Shown: positions 47,363-57,369, counted from the stretch's first letter. The stretch: DNA of 64,000 nucleotides from Alicyclobacillus fastidiosus (GCF_026651875.1 NZ_CP104067.1:4206501-4270500); one strand, 5' to 3'. Numbers and translations are program-made. The notes: generated by a model from the sequence alone, not told the origin.

Positions 47363-48039
47363 TTGTATTCCCTCCTTCTAAATCATTTAATCGTAAAGCG
47401 TTTTCACAACATACTATACTATTATTTATAAAAGAATTAAACCGTAATAATCATATTTCTAAATATAAATTATCACCAATTTGTTGCACAAATATAATAA
47501 TCAGTTAATGTGATGAAGGACTTTCTCATGGCTATTGATGATTGTCATCTCGGGGATCACTATGCCGAAGTGTCCTTATCAGGGCGCATGGTCAACACTT
47601 AAGAAAGCTCTACAATATGCCTTAATACATCAAGTAACACGTCTAATTGCGCATAACTCTCTCAATGATCTAAGTTTTTCCAGTCATTTAGCGGTTTCCT
47701 TCTTGCTCTAAACCAGACATTTTGCATGGAATACCGTGATTTCATGGGCTTTTCAGCCGTCAGGGTACATTCAAATAAGGGCTGCGCCCCTTTTTGAAAT
47801 TTTTATGGTCGCGCTATTGGATCTCCACATCTACCTTCGCGGCCTACCCTCTCATGTCTCACGGGGTCCATCTCTGGCCCTTGTCATTCTATCGTTCCGC
47901 CTGTCGAAGGGTGGAGGCCAGCTGTGCTGCCCGCCAGGGTCGTTGCCCTCAAGGAATGTTTGGTGCCGGCTGCTCCGCGCTTCGTTTGTCTGGTCGTGCT
48001 TCAGCAAACACTACTAAATCACATGTTCAAATCAGACCA
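47363..48039. other. Noncoding stretch, possibly IS110 tail
   Basis: About 470 AT-rich bases upstream of the permease contain TAATAATCAT/ATTATCACC motifs that could be regulatory. The right half (47,730-48,039) is GC-richer, has no gene, and adjoins an IS110 C-terminal remnant, so it may be that element's noncoding tail. Confidence 0.3.
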
Positions 48040-48200
48040 TCAAGCCGCATTCTGTAACCGTTGTGTTTGGACTGGCCCGAGCATTTGAATCGGGTCGTAA
48101 GGAATTTGTCGCTTCCATAGCACAAACATGATGCGAATCAACTTACAGCATAGAGCCACAATCGATTGCACTTTCTTGAGCGGGTTTTCTCGCCTATGCG
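48040..48200 (-). pseudogene. IS110/IS116-type transposase C-terminal remnant
   Basis: The minus strand reads NPLKKVQSIVALCCKLIRIM, FVLWKRQIPYDPIQML and a TGA at 48,040. This is the C-terminus of another IS110-family branch (KNPLKKxQSI...). The rest was removed by the IS6 element that begins at 48,201. Confidence 0.7.
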
Positions 48201-49028
48201 GGTTCTGGTGCAAAAATCAAGAGAAGGTATAGATGGAGCCTCATATCGTTGATGTGGGGTTATGCAGCGAAGTGGAAAAGGTCACTAATAAAATCTGCGA
48301 TGGAAAAGGCAGGTACGTGAGGTGCTTTGACCTGTTCTTTCCGTATCATGTGTATAGCCTCAATGCCCTTGAGTGTGTAGTCAGCAGTTTGAAACGATTT
48401 GAACCCCATCATCGGGTTCGTGATTTTCTTGATGAATCGATGATCTTGTTCAACAATGTTATTCAGGTATTTCGTCTGCCGGATTGAGGTTTCTTGCGGT
48501 ATCTCCCTTTCGTCCTTTAATTGCTATAGTGCCGGAGGGTAAGCAGGGTTTTTATCTACGGTGATGACTCGCGGCGTTTGATTATGCGGCGAAGACAGTG
48601 CTTTTCTAAAGAATCGCTTTGCAGCTTTAACATCTCGACTTAAAGACAGCATGAAGTCAACAGTTTTCCCTTTAGAGTCCACTGCTCTATATAGATAAGT
48701 CCATTTTCCCTTCACTTTAATATGGGTTTCGTCAACTCTGTAGGAATCGGTGGTCGGCTTCAAATAACGTCGAATACGCTTGTCCAACTCTGGACCGAAC
48801 TGATGGACCCATCGCAGGATTGTGGTATGAGAAACCTGAACTCCTCTTTCTTTTAGCAGTTCGACGATGTCCCGGTAACTTAAGCTGTATCGCAAATACC
48901 ACCGAACCGCCATTAGGATAATATGAGTTTCGAAGTGCTTCCATTTGAACGCATTCATAGCATGTCAGCCTCATCCCTAAAATTTATCCGGACAATACTA
49001 GCATGCCTGGTGTTTTTGCACCAGAACC
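48201..49028 (-). mobile_element. IS6-family insertion sequence, copy 1
   Basis: 828 bp bounded by GGTTCTGGTGCAAAAA and its complement. Neighbouring 8-mers do not match, so no target duplication survives. A copy lies at 59,052-59,878 and a remnant at 54,646-54,928. Confidence 0.88.
48260..48958 (-). pseudogene. IS6-family transposase, nonsense mutation
   Basis: The 233-codon frame has the IS6 pattern: YLRYSLSYRDIVELLKERGV, DETHIKVKGKWTYLYRAVDS (first Asp) and VITVDKNPAYP (second Asp), then NIVEQDHRFIKKITNPMMGF (Glu). A TAG interrupts it after PAYPPAL, where a glutamine codon is expected. The rest of the frame is intact. One point change inactivates it. Confidence 0.88.
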
Positions 49029-49068
49029 CTTTTGCTGAGGAAGAATCATTAAACGAATGGTTAACAGA

Positions 49069-49905
49069 TCACTGAACCCTATTTAGGTTAAACATCTCTG
49101 TATTCCCGTCCCAAGTTACAGAGACCTTAGCATTTGGCGAATTGATGATGAATTGAGGTTCTGAGGAACTAAAGGAATTAGACCACCATTTCATATATCC
49201 AGATGGTCCATTCAAAGTGAACTTACCCGTATGTGATTGTACGGTGTATCTAAAGTCATTATGAATTGTAATTCCTACTCCATTAGGTTTTAAAATAACA
49301 TCCCCTACTTTCCCTGTATTAAATGACTTGTTGCCTATCTGTTCGTAAGCATATCCCATGATCCAATGGGTACTTTGTCCCTTATAAAACCTGTAGTTTT
49401 CAACTTTAAGGTCGTCCTTTACTTTTGTGAAATTGATCTGTTCCGTTTGTTGTTTCCCACTACCATACTCCGTCCACTTGATTTTCATATTTAGTGAATC
49501 TAATCCGCTTGGAACAGAGATGTCATCGTACTCGCCAATTTGTGTTCCTGGATAGACAGTGCTGTTCCCCTCAGTACTAGTCTCCGATCCATTCATCTCC
49601 ATAGTGATATTATTTTGAATTGGAGATTTACCAATATAATAGGACAAGATGTTATACCGTCCAGGTTCCAATAGTGAAGGAGTAGCTATTACGCGAAAAT
49701 TAGATGTGACTACTTCAACTGGAGTACCAGGTTGGACACTTGATGGAATTAATATAGATGTACCTTGTGAGGCAGTAGTTGTTTGCTGAGGATTAGTAAC
49801 TGTATTATTCATCGAGGATTGTTGGGTGGTGCATCCATACAAGAAAAACATAGCAGTAAAAATAGTAGCAACCATTGTAACTTGCCTAGAACTTCTGATT
49901 TCCAT
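49069..49905 (-). CDS. Hypothetical lipoprotein
   Basis: About 278 aa. The N-terminus is a lipoprotein signal (VTMVATIFTAMFFLYGC, lipobox LYGC with the Cys to be lipidated), followed by a Gln/Thr/Ser-rich spacer. Two beta-rich parts follow, with no recognised family (ISVPSGLDSLNMKIKW; WWSNSFSSSEPQFIINSPN). ATG 49905 follows AAAGGTGG. It is likely anchored on the outside of the membrane. Confidence 0.65.
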   Translation of the reverse strand: MEIRSSRQVTMVATIFTAMFFLYGCTTQQSSMNNTVTNPQQTTTASQGTSILIPSSVQPGTPVEVVTSNFRVIATPSLLEPGRYNILSYYIGKSPIQNNITMEMNGSETSTEGNSTVYPGTQIGEYDDISVPSGLDSLNMKIKWTEYGSGKQQTEQINFTKVKDDLKVENYRFYKGQSTHWIMGYAYEQIGNKSFNTGKVGDVILKPNGVGITIHNDFRYTVQSHTGKFTLNGPSGYMKWWSNSFSSSEPQFIINSPNAKVSVTWDGNTEMFNLNRVQ

Positions 49906-49990
49906 CTCCACCTTTCATCACGAAGAAATGGTACCACATTCATGTGTTCTGAACTTATGCTCTTATTGACGATAACTGCCCGTTGATATG

Positions 49991-50276
49991 AACGACACCT
50001 GTCAAGCCCCGTGTCGCGATGGGGTTAAAGGCTCGGCCCGAAGGCAAGGTTCGTCGACGGTTGGCAGACTGATATACGCGGGTTGGTTACCGCGTTTCGT
50101 ACCTCCGTCAAAGGGCTGCCTCGGACTAGTCACGTGCGTCAGGTTATTACCTTGCACAAACGGGCAACGAGGGTTCCCTGTACCGGATTCCTCTGCCTTC
50201 AGGCCCAACCTTTAACCCATTTCTTGAATTGTTTTTTGTGTGCTATCTACTACATTGAGCCAAATAGTTACATAGC
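49991..50276 (-). ncRNA. Candidate bridge/seekRNA region of IS110 copy 3
   Basis: The tail retains the shared blocks (AAGGCAAGGTTCGTCGACGG and GGGCTGCCTCGGACTAG) but differs between them. Conserved blocks with variable parts are what a guide RNA with changing target loops would show. Confidence 0.4.
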
Positions 50277-51368
50277 CTACGATGTCTCCATCGCATTCTC
50301 TACCTCACATGCAATTGCCCATATGAAACCAAGTAGTTCTCTCGATACCGATGTCACTGCCACATTGTGATGCTTTCCTCTTGATACCATCCTCGTGTAT
50401 TTCCGGTGTAGCCTGTCCTGTGGACTCTGTCCCTCTTGCCGTTTCTTGATCGCTCTCTTGACCGCTGGCTTATATCTATAGCACCAGGCCGCCTCACCGA
50501 GCACTCGTCGTAAGTGGGAATTTCCCGTCTTTGTGATTCCACCTTGCCACCTGGATGAGCCACTCGAGTACTCTCTGGGTACCAAGCCTGCATATGCCAT
50601 TAACTGCTTTGGTTTACGGAACCTCTTAAACTCTCCAATTTCAGCAACCAACGAAGTGGCTACAACTTCTTCCACACCACGTAGCGTTTGCAGTGCCTGA
50701 ATCAACGGAGCACGCTCACTTTCTGTTGCCTCCAAATGAATAGCAGCCTCTAAACGACTGACTCGCCCGTCGATTTCCTGTAAGTGATGCCGATACTCCT
50801 GGAACACGACTTGCTCTCGACGGTCCGTCCAACTCAGTCCATCTAACCAACGCTCATACATCTTTCCCCAAGCTCGAAGCTTGGTTTGTGGACGCCTGTC
50901 ATGTCTTAGAAGAAACTTTGACAGTTGGTGTCTTGCCCTGAGTCTATCTTCAATGGCATCCTCTCGAGCTCGTACCAAGTCCCGTAATGATTCGTTCTCT
51001 TCACTCGGTACAAACACCGAAGTTAACTCCCCAGCTCGGAACAACTGTGCCAGTCGTAATGCGTCACGTTTGTCCGTTTTCACCCTATCCCCCTGTCTGA
51101 TGGGGATAAGAGAAGGTGCAATAACTGTACAAGACAACTCCATTGCGTGTAACAACCGATAAAGTCCGTACCCAGTTGGACCGGCCTCATAGCAGAATTC
51201 CAGCTGAACATCTTCGTCTCCCAATTGACGAACCAGGTTACGGATCGCCTCTACCGTGTGTGGAATCATCCCAACAAACCGAGAATCTTTTCTTCCTTCG
51301 TCAGCGACTGCAACTGCGATTTTCTCCTTAGACACATCCAAACCAACAAACTTTGTGGTAGTCTTCAT
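50277..51368 (-). CDS. IS110-family transposase with internal 9-residue gap
   Basis: A 363-aa recombinase from ATG 51368 (MKTTTKFVGLDVSKEK). All DEDD segments and the SEYSS-equivalent YSSGSS are present. Compared with copy 2 it lacks nine residues after RQEGQSP (KVQDIAWRA of copy 1), so the frame is kept but a helix is shortened. Activity is therefore uncertain. Confidence 0.85.
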   Translation of the reverse strand: MKTTTKFVGLDVSKEKIAVAVADEGRKDSRFVGMIPHTVEAIRNLVRQLGDEDVQLEFCYEAGPTGYGLYRLLHAMELSCTVIAPSLIPIRQGDRVKTDKRDALRLAQLFRAGELTSVFVPSEENESLRDLVRAREDAIEDRLRARHQLSKFLLRHDRRPQTKLRAWGKMYERWLDGLSWTDRREQVVFQEYRHHLQEIDGRVSRLEAAIHLEATESERAPLIQALQTLRGVEEVVATSLVAEIGEFKRFRKPKQLMAYAGLVPREYSSGSSRWQGGITKTGNSHLRRVLGEAAWCYRYKPAVKRAIKKRQEGQSPQDRLHRKYTRMVSRGKHHNVAVTSVSRELLGFIWAIACEVENAMETS

Positions 51369-51501
51369 AGTATCGGCTCCTTCGTATGTGGCTCTGCACT
51401 GGTTTCTCAAGATTCAGTGTAATCCAAGACCTACGAAATGGGGCCGGTGTCGTTCATTATGACTAGCTGAATAAAGACCATGCTTTGCCTTACGTTATAC
51501 A

Positions 51502-52410
51502 TCAGCTAATCCATCTACATTCCTCTGGGATTTTATCAAATAGGAATCCCTTGAAGGAAACTATCCTTAGCTGGTGGCGTTCTGTTCGCTCTAGATACTG
51601 CACCCGGCAACATAGGCGTGGATCAATCCATTGGACGCCCTTCGCCTCTTGGGTATGCAACTGTTTTGCCACGCCGAGGAATGCTCGCTTTTCTTCGGGA
51701 TTAAAGCCGAACTCCACGACGGCAACGGGCTTGTTTTGAACCGTTGGGAATTGGAGCCCAACAATGAGGCCGAATTGCAGTTCTCTACGGTACCCGAGGA
51801 TCACCGTGTCGATCTGCTTCCAGTTCTTTATCTTCAACCATTGATTTGAACGGGTATCTAGGGAGTATTTCGAGTCCAGGCGTTTGGCAACAATGCCCTC
51901 CCAATCTCTCTGCTCGGTTTGGGCCTTTAGACTAATCCCTTGGCCTTCTATACTTAATGTAGGAACAAGAACATCGGATGGCTCGATAATCTCAGCCAGC
52001 CGCTCTTTTCGTTCATATAGGGGCTTCCCCGTTAAGTCCGCGCCATCGTACAGAACGTCGAACGCGACGAATGTAGCCGGGTGCGTTTCGGCTGCGTGTG
52101 AAATTCGTGATTTCTGCGATAAACGCCCTCGATGTTGGAAGTCATCAAACACAGACCGTCCGTCACGAATGCAGACACCTTCACAGTCCAAAATTGCCGT
52201 TTCAGTGTGAATGGATTCCCGAACAGACTCCAATTCAGGGAACTTCGCAGTCACATTCTGACCGTTTCTCGTATATGCCTCAATACGCCCGCCCTGCTTA
52301 TGGATCAGGATTCGCCAGCCGTCCCATTTTGGCTCGAAGATGTAATTTTTATCATCAAATGCTTCTGGCTTCATTGTAAGAAGCATGGGCTTTATTGGAG
52401 AAAAAAGCAT
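51502..52410 (-). CDS. ATP-dependent DNA ligase (LigD-type ligase domain)
   Basis: A 302-aa ligase. Motif I is EPKWDGWR with the adenylated lysine, then AILDCEGV (III), FVAFDVLY (IIIa), WEGIVAKRLD (IV) and WLKIKNWK (V). A short OB-fold-like C-terminus follows. It is the size of a minimal ligase or of the ligase part of LigD; no polymerase or Ku gene is nearby. It may seal non-homologous ends or serve the island. A decayed homologue lies at 8717-9300. Confidence 0.87.
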   Translation of the reverse strand: MLFSPIKPMLLTMKPEAFDDKNYIFEPKWDGWRILIHKQGGRIEAYTRNGQNVTAKFPELESVRESIHTETAILDCEGVCIRDGRSVFDDFQHRGRLSQKSRISHAAETHPATFVAFDVLYDGADLTGKPLYERKERLAEIIEPSDVLVPTLSIEGQGISLKAQTEQRDWEGIVAKRLDSKYSLDTRSNQWLKIKNWKQIDTVILGYRRELQFGLIVGLQFPTVQNKPVAVVEFGFNPEEKRAFLGVAKQLHTQEAKGVQWIDPRLCCRVQYLERTERHQLRIVSFKGFLFDKIPEECRWIS

Positions 52411-52469
52411 ATGCGGTCACCAATACCATTGTCACGTTTTGTAAATGGGTGATTGATGGAATATAAAAT

Positions 52470-52495
52470 GGGGGTGTCCCAAAAGGGACACCCCC
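52470..52495 (-). terminator. Strong terminator of the secreted-protein gene
   Basis: A perfect 11-bp stem GGGGGTGTCCC, loop AAAA, GGGACACCCCC, 21 bases past the stop, followed on the minus strand by ATTTTAT. Confidence 0.85.
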
Positions 52496-52516
52496 CATCT
52501 ATGTGCGTATGTTTAA

Positions 52517-53353
52517 TTAGTTTGACGAACTCGCACTTGAACTGTTATGCCCCTGTCCAAAACCTCCCTGTTGGGTCAACATTTGGCCAATTCGAAAACT
52601 GAAATTGTTAAGTATGGTCTGCTCCTGTGTAGATGTTAGTTTCCCATTGCTAACTGCCTGATCGAGTTGTGTCTGAAAATTATTCGTCAAGTCTGTTTCG
52701 AGCGTCTGTTCGGATATTCCTTGGTTTTGTGCGATGTCGAGAATGGATTGCCCGCTTTGTAAATCAGATTGAAGAGTGGATTGGCTGATTCCCAAGATAC
52801 TCGAAAGGTTACTTAATTGACTCTGCTGTCCTGCATCAGACGATGATCCCTTTGACCAAGAACCTTTTGTTCCACTAGTTGCTCCAGACCACTTTCCGTT
52901 ACCTTTTTGAAATCCACCTGTATGTTCAACCATTTGTTGTACGTGTGAATCGAGATTGCTCAAGATATTCTGTTCCTGAGCCGATGTCAATTTTCCGTTT
53001 TGTACAGCTTGACTCAATTGGGAAGTCTCAGCAGATTCAATGTCAGAGACGAGTGTTTGTTCACTAATTCCCTGATTTTGAGCAATTTGGGCCAAAGACT
53101 GCCCTGCTTTTAAATCAGACTGTAGTGTTGTTGAACTGATGCCAAGAATATTAGATATATCACTCATCCGAGACGTACGATTATTTTTTTGTGATGTCTT
53201 TTCGGTTGCGTTTTTAACCACCTTATGATGGCTGGATTTTGTGGGTGAAGCGTGTGTATGTGTATTTGTCGCAGCAAAGACAGTTGCTGTTCCTAATGCA
53301 CTAACTGCACCCAACGTTAAAATCGAACTTGTAATCATGGTCTTTATTTTCAT
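52517..53353 (-). CDS. Secreted two-repeat protein
   Basis: 278 aa with a signal peptide (MKIKTMITSSILTLGAVSAL ... VFAA), a His/Lys/Ser-rich spacer, and two repeats of about 80 residues (ILGISSTTLQSDLKAGQSLA and ILGISQSTLQSDLQSGQSIL, each followed by QNQGISEQTL, NGKLTSAQEQ or NGKLTSTQEQ). A Gly/Ser linker separates them. Similar repeat proteins occur in Bacillus-type secretomes without known function. ATG 53353 follows GGAGG. Confidence 0.75.
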   Translation of the reverse strand: MKIKTMITSSILTLGAVSALGTATVFAATNTHTHASPTKSSHHKVVKNATEKTSQKNNRTSRMSDISNILGISSTTLQSDLKAGQSLAQIAQNQGISEQTLVSDIESAETSQLSQAVQNGKLTSAQEQNILSNLDSHVQQMVEHTGGFQKGNGKWSGATSGTKGSWSKGSSSDAGQQSQLSNLSSILGISQSTLQSDLQSGQSILDIAQNQGISEQTLETDLTNNFQTQLDQAVSNGKLTSTQEQTILNNFSFRIGQMLTQQGGFGQGHNSSSASSSN

Positions 53354-53722
53354 CTGGATCGTACCTCCAAAAGTTGTATGTATTGCTTACCACTAAAAAT
53401 TGTAGGCGTTAAAAATTGAATCATGGTTGAAAATATCTTCGAATTCCTATTGGATTTTCTTGTCGGTATAATTACCGTGCAAATATTGCCTCTGAGAAAC
53501 CCACCATATATGACGCAAAGAAGAAAAAGTAACTCTGTAATCACTTCGTATACCACAGTGATTCAAGACAGTCCATATTCGTGGTGATTGAGGAACACCT
53601 TTTTGTCGACCATTGACTTCACATTCGAGATAAAATAAATCCGGCGTCTGGAACCCTTCATGAATTTGGAGATGTTTGGGTAAACTCCCCGAAGATAAAA
53701 ATGTGGGGGGTTACGATGAAAT
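53354..53722. other. Intergenic region between divergent secreted-protein genes
   Basis: About 370 AT-rich bases that must contain the promoters of both neighbours. GGGGGG at 53,705-53,710 is the only clear signal. I see no gene in it. Confidence 0.4.
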
Positions 53723-54634
53723 ATGCATAGGATTTGTTTGACTGCTGCTGGTGTAGCAATCGCTTCGAGCGTGTTGTGCAGAGTTGCCTCTCCTGCTGCA
53801 TTAGCGAACGCGTCGAAGGGAGTTGTGACTTCGCATCATATGGAGACACCACAATTATTAAAAGGCGGCGTAACTCCTGATACGCCTCCCATACATGTTC
53901 CACCGATTGGAACAGAGCAAGCCAAAAAGTTGAGTCTGGGTTATCTACTTGCACAGCAGACAACCAATTTCAATCATGCGAGTGCCTCTCAGGCTAAGAA
54001 TATAGCGTTAGTGGCGCGACGGTTGAACGGTACCGTTGTAAAGCCGAACGGAGTGTTTTCGTATTATGCTACCGTGGGACCCTATACTGCTGAGAATGGA
54101 TACCACTGGGGACGGGCCTTCTCGGGGGATCGAATCATTCCGTCGATGGGTGGCGGTGTTTGCCAGGGGGCCAGTACGCTGTACTCTGCGCTTCTACGAA
54201 CCGGACTACCTGTGATTGAACGACATGCACACTCACTCAAAGTCCCGTATCTTCCACCGGGTGAAGACACGACAGTTGCCTCTACTTATTTAAACTTTCG
54301 CTTCCGCAACAATCGATCTACACCTATTTTGATTACGGCCAAAGCCGATGTGACAAAACGACTTATTACGGTCGAACTGTGGGGTGCCACGCCTGCCCCC
54401 GAGATTACCGTTCATCACAAGATATTAGCGATCTACCCCTATCGGACAATTTATCAACATGACTCAAGTCTCCATGGGGAAGAATCCAGAGTTTTGGCTC
54501 CGGGACAAGATGGGATAAAAGGTCAGACTTGGTTGCAAATTAAAACTGAAGACGGGGTGAAAACTAAGGATCTAGGAATTGACACCTACAAGCCAAGCCC
54601 ACGTATCATTGTAGTGGATCGTGATTTGGACTAG
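53723..54634 (+). CDS. VanW-family secreted protein
   Basis: 303 aa with a signal peptide (LTAAGVAIASSVLCRVASPA). The VanW domain is clear: LNGTVVKPNGVFSYYATVGP, GDRIIPSMGGGVCQGASTLY and VIERHAHSLKVPYLPPGEDT. The family is often linked to cell-wall or vancomycin-resistance loci, but its activity is not settled. GGGGGG is twelve bases before ATG 53723; the closer ATG at 53716 runs into a stop after four codons. The frame is otherwise intact. Confidence 0.85.
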   Translation: MHRICLTAAGVAIASSVLCRVASPAALANASKGVVTSHHMETPQLLKGGVTPDTPPIHVPPIGTEQAKKLSLGYLLAQQTTNFNHASASQAKNIALVARRLNGTVVKPNGVFSYYATVGPYTAENGYHWGRAFSGDRIIPSMGGGVCQGASTLYSALLRTGLPVIERHAHSLKVPYLPPGEDTTVASTYLNFRFRNNRSTPILITAKADVTKRLITVELWGATPAPEITVHHKILAIYPYRTIYQHDSSLHGEESRVLAPGQDGIKGQTWLQIKTEDGVKTKDLGIDTYKPSPRIIVVDRDLD

Positions 54635-54645
54635 GACATCAAAAA

Positions 54646-54928
54646 GGTTCTGGTGCAAAAATCAAAAGAGGTAGAGATAGAGCCTAAAATCGTTGATGTG
54701 GGGTTATGCAGCGAAGTGGAAAAGGTCACTAATAAAATCTGCGATGGAAAAGACAGGTAGGTGAAGTGACTGAACCTGTTCTTTCCTTATCATGTGTATA
54801 GCCTCAATTCCCTTGATGGTGTAGTCGGCTTTTCTAAAGAATCGCTTTGCAGCTTTGACACCTCGATTCGAAGACAGCATGAAGTCAACAGTTTGCCCTT
54901 TAGAGTCTACTGCTCTATATAGATAAGT
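54646..54928 (-). mobile_element. IS6-family remnant with internal deletion
   Basis: It begins with the same GGTTCTGGTGCAAAAATCAA end and the same 3' transposase sequence as the full copies. It then jumps from the sequence after the C-terminal segment to the middle of the gene and stops at about 54,928 without the other end. It is more diverged than the two full copies. Confidence 0.8.
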
Positions 54929-54942
54929 AAAAGAATCCTTAT

Positions 54943-55257
54943 GTGGTTGAGGACCGAGAATGGCTAGATGGAAACCGGAAGTTCCGCGAGACGATGAAGG
55001 TACAACAGGCCAGATTTATTCAGAAGTTATACGGATTGTCCAAGAATTGGGGGCACTACAGAGTTCACGTTGTGCAACGGCAAAACGGCCGCTGTAGCAT
55101 TTGTGAATGTAAACTGACACGCCGAAACACGCATGTCCATTACCTATCGCGCACGGCAGGAGAGCGTTCATCCGAAAGGGAATTGATACCAGACAATCTT
55201 GTTGCCTCGTGCATCCCATGCTATAGGCAAATGCGACAGCAGCGCATACGTAACTGA
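54943..55257 (+). pseudogene. Group II intron-encoded protein, C-terminal HNH part
   Basis: About 104 residues: FIQKLYGLSKNWGHYRVHVV, then CSICECKLTRRNTHVHYLSR and LVASCIPCYRQMRQQR. The two CxxC pairs around a His fit the HNH endonuclease tail of group II intron reverse transcriptases. The reverse transcriptase part is missing, cut off beside the IS6 remnant. It is followed at the correct distance by an intron domain V. Confidence 0.65.
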
Positions 55258-55306
55258 CCAAACGGGTCGTCCTGAGCTACGTGCAAACACAACTACTTTG
55301 AATGGA

Positions 55307-55340
55307 GATCCGGATGCGGTGAAAGTCGCAAGTCCGGTTC
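55307..55340 (+). ncRNA. Group II intron domain V with altered triad
   Basis: A 34-nt hairpin from GATCCGGATGCGGTGAAAGT to CCGGTTC has the length, GAAA tetraloop and two-base bulge of group II intron domain V. The usual AGC triad (GAGCC) reads GATCC here. A domain-VI-like stem with a TCTAAC branch segment follows and the intron probably ends near 55,399 (TTCTAC). Confidence 0.7.
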
Positions 55341-55429
55341 GGGGAAGGGCTCGGGCGTCTAACTGCCCCTTTCGAGGGGCGGGTCGGCCCCTATTCTACA
55401 GAAGGCAGGGTTCTGCATTGGGTGGGGTA

Positions 55430-55726
55430 ATGACAGCAATCGCGATAATCGGTAGTCTGCACTACCCTAAAATGAACTTAGTTGTGGAATATGTAAAAAG
55501 TTTACCCGATGATGCGGTTGTAATCAGCCGAGGTACCAGAGGTGTCGACCATCTCGCCTTTGTAACCGCACATTTTCGTGGGCTTCGTTGCAGGAGGTTT
55601 CCTGCGAATTGGGACACTCTCCATATAATCGCGATTGTGCCGGGTCCACGAACTCCTTACCGAATCGCCCGTGGATATGACAGGAAGCTTTGTGGCCCCG
55701 GCAGCAGCGAACAGGGGAGAAGATGA
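55430..55726 (+). CDS. DUF2493/SLOG-like protein
   Basis: A 98-aa frame from ATG 55430: IAIIGSLHYPKMNLVVEYVK, SLPDDAVVISRGTRGVDHLA and RFPANWDT. This is the nucleotide-binding Rossmann-like start of YspA/DUF2493 proteins. After NWDT the family continues differently and another frame reads HELLTESPVDMTGSFVAP, so a C-terminal frameshift is likely. It lies just 3' of the intron end. Confidence 0.55.
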   Translation: MTAIAIIGSLHYPKMNLVVEYVKSLPDDAVVISRGTRGVDHLAFVTAHFRGLRCRRFPANWDTLHIIAIVPGPRTPYRIARGYDRKLCGPGSSEQGRR

Positions 55727-55960
55727 AGCGAGGAATTACGCGAGGTAACTGGCGATCTTTTCGCGATCGAACGACAGTATTTCCTTTGCCACTGCATATG
55801 CGCAGACGCGAAGATGCGCGCGGGAATTGCAACACAGTTTGTCCGCCGCTTCCCCGAACTCACCGTTTTAAGAAAACAGGACTTGCAGGTCGGGTTCCTG
55901 CGTCCAGATCGGACGAGTATTCATCCTCATCACCAAGGATAACTACTAGCACAAACCAAC

Positions 55961-56926
55961 CTATGATACGCTTCGAGCCGCCGACGACCATTCAACTCGG
56001 TCAAATCGCAGCACAATTTTCCCCCGCGCATGATGCGACTCACTAAGCGCATGTGCCTTCGCCGTCTGTTCCAGTGGGAATACCGCCCCGACCACAGGGC
56101 GAAGCTTCCCCTCTTCGACCAACTGCCCTAGACGAGCCAGCTTCTCTCCGTCTGGCTGCAGGAAAAAGTATCCCGTCCTAATCCCAGCCGCCTTCGCCTT
56201 TGCCTCGTCCGGGGGCGACACGATTGATACCAGTATGCCTCCCGGCGCGATCACGCCGAAGCTCTTCTCCTGCACCGCACCGCCGATGGTGTCAAAAACC
56301 ACATCACAGGCAGACGCTACTTGTGCAAAATCTTCCATGGTGTAGTCAATCACCTCATCTGTGCCATACGCCTGGACAAACTGCACGTTGGCAGTGCTGG
56401 TTGTCGTCAACACGCGTGCTCCAAACGCTTTCGCCAACTGGATCGCGTATATCCCCACACCCCCTGCCCCAGCGTGCACCAGCACCTTTTGCCCCGCCGA
56501 GACATGTGCAATTTCATGGAGTGCATCCCAGGCAGTAAGCCCTGCGAGGGGAATCGATGCCGCTTCTTCAAATGTGATGTTCTTCGGCTTTAGCGCGACC
56601 AACGATTCGTCGACGGCGACCAATTCCGCATAGGTTCCGTTGCGATCGGTCGCGGGTCTGGAAAACACCGCGTCACCCGGCTTGAACCGGGTCACGTGGT
56701 CTCCAATCCGCTCCACAACCCCCGACACGTCCCAGCCGAGAATCAGGGGGAATTGATACTGCAAGCGTGACTGCAAGTAACCCTCCCGGATCTTCCAGTC
56801 TACTGGATTGACCGATGCCGCATGTGCCCGAATTAGCACGTCTTTGGGTCCTACTATCGGATTCGGAAGTTCTCCATATTTCAGCTGCTCGTGTCCGCCA
56901 TATGCTTCGATATACACAGCCTTCAT
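55961..56926 (-). CDS. Zinc-free quinone oxidoreductase-type dehydrogenase
   Basis: 321 aa from ATG 56926 (GGGGGAA upstream). MDR-family features: MKAVYIEAYGGHEQLKYGEL, VNPVDWKIREGYLQ, GWDVSGVVERIGDHVTRF, LVHAGAGGVGIYAIQLAK (NADPH-binding AxxGxxG) and a C-terminal EQTAKAHALSESHHARGKIVL. No structural or catalytic zinc ligands are present, as in QOR enzymes. It reduces quinones or enones with NADPH. Single gene. Confidence 0.88.
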   Translation of the reverse strand: MKAVYIEAYGGHEQLKYGELPNPIVGPKDVLIRAHAASVNPVDWKIREGYLQSRLQYQFPLILGWDVSGVVERIGDHVTRFKPGDAVFSRPATDRNGTYAELVAVDESLVALKPKNITFEEAASIPLAGLTAWDALHEIAHVSAGQKVLVHAGAGGVGIYAIQLAKAFGARVLTTTSTANVQFVQAYGTDEVIDYTMEDFAQVASACDVVFDTIGGAVQEKSFGVIAPGGILVSIVSPPDEAKAKAAGIRTGYFFLQPDGEKLARLGQLVEEGKLRPVVGAVFPLEQTAKAHALSESHHARGKIVLRFDRVEWSSAARSVS

Positions 56927-57369
56927 TTCCATTCCCCCAATCCAAGAGATAGCGTGCCTCCCGTAAAGTATTTTTACTCTCGGCTGCGCCAGCAATGACT
57001 GGAATAACATCATACTTTTCCGCGACTATTTGAGGAAACACCTGATACGCAAGTGAAAACATGAATCTCAAGCAAAAGTTGGCAATTGAAGCTTCCGACC
57101 AACAAACATGTACCGACCTTAAGGGTCCATTTATCCAGTCAGTGTTAGAAAAGGCAAGGGAAAAAACGAATGAAACATTCTTAAAATAGCCTCTCGGCAT
57201 TGGAGTCTTGAAAAGTGAGATAAATCAGGTGGAATTCCAGAAATCCGCTGGAAATCGACGGTTTCATGGTTGTTGGGACGATGTTCCATGAAAAAGGGTA
57301 TAGCAAACAGAGCGATGACGATCCGATTTTCAAAAAGTCATCGCTGGAGATGGTATGATTGGGGTATTC
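56927..57369. other. Intergenic stretch, nothing recognised
   Basis: About 440 bases between the oxidoreductase gene and a broken transposase. No convincing gene, hairpin or repeat was seen. Confidence 0.4.

Larger units (their letters stand above)
49984..51464 (-). mobile_element. IS110-family insertion sequence, copy 3
   Basis: Ends match those of copies 1 and 2 (TGATATGAACGACACC and GGTGTCGTTCATTATGACTA). The body is more divergent, so this is a related but distinct IS. Its 3' noncoding tail keeps the conserved segments. Confidence 0.88.

Noticed and set aside
47736..48017. A 93-codon plus-strand frame in GC-richer DNA
   Set aside because: No start signals or recognisable protein; the position fits the noncoding tail of an IS110 remnant.
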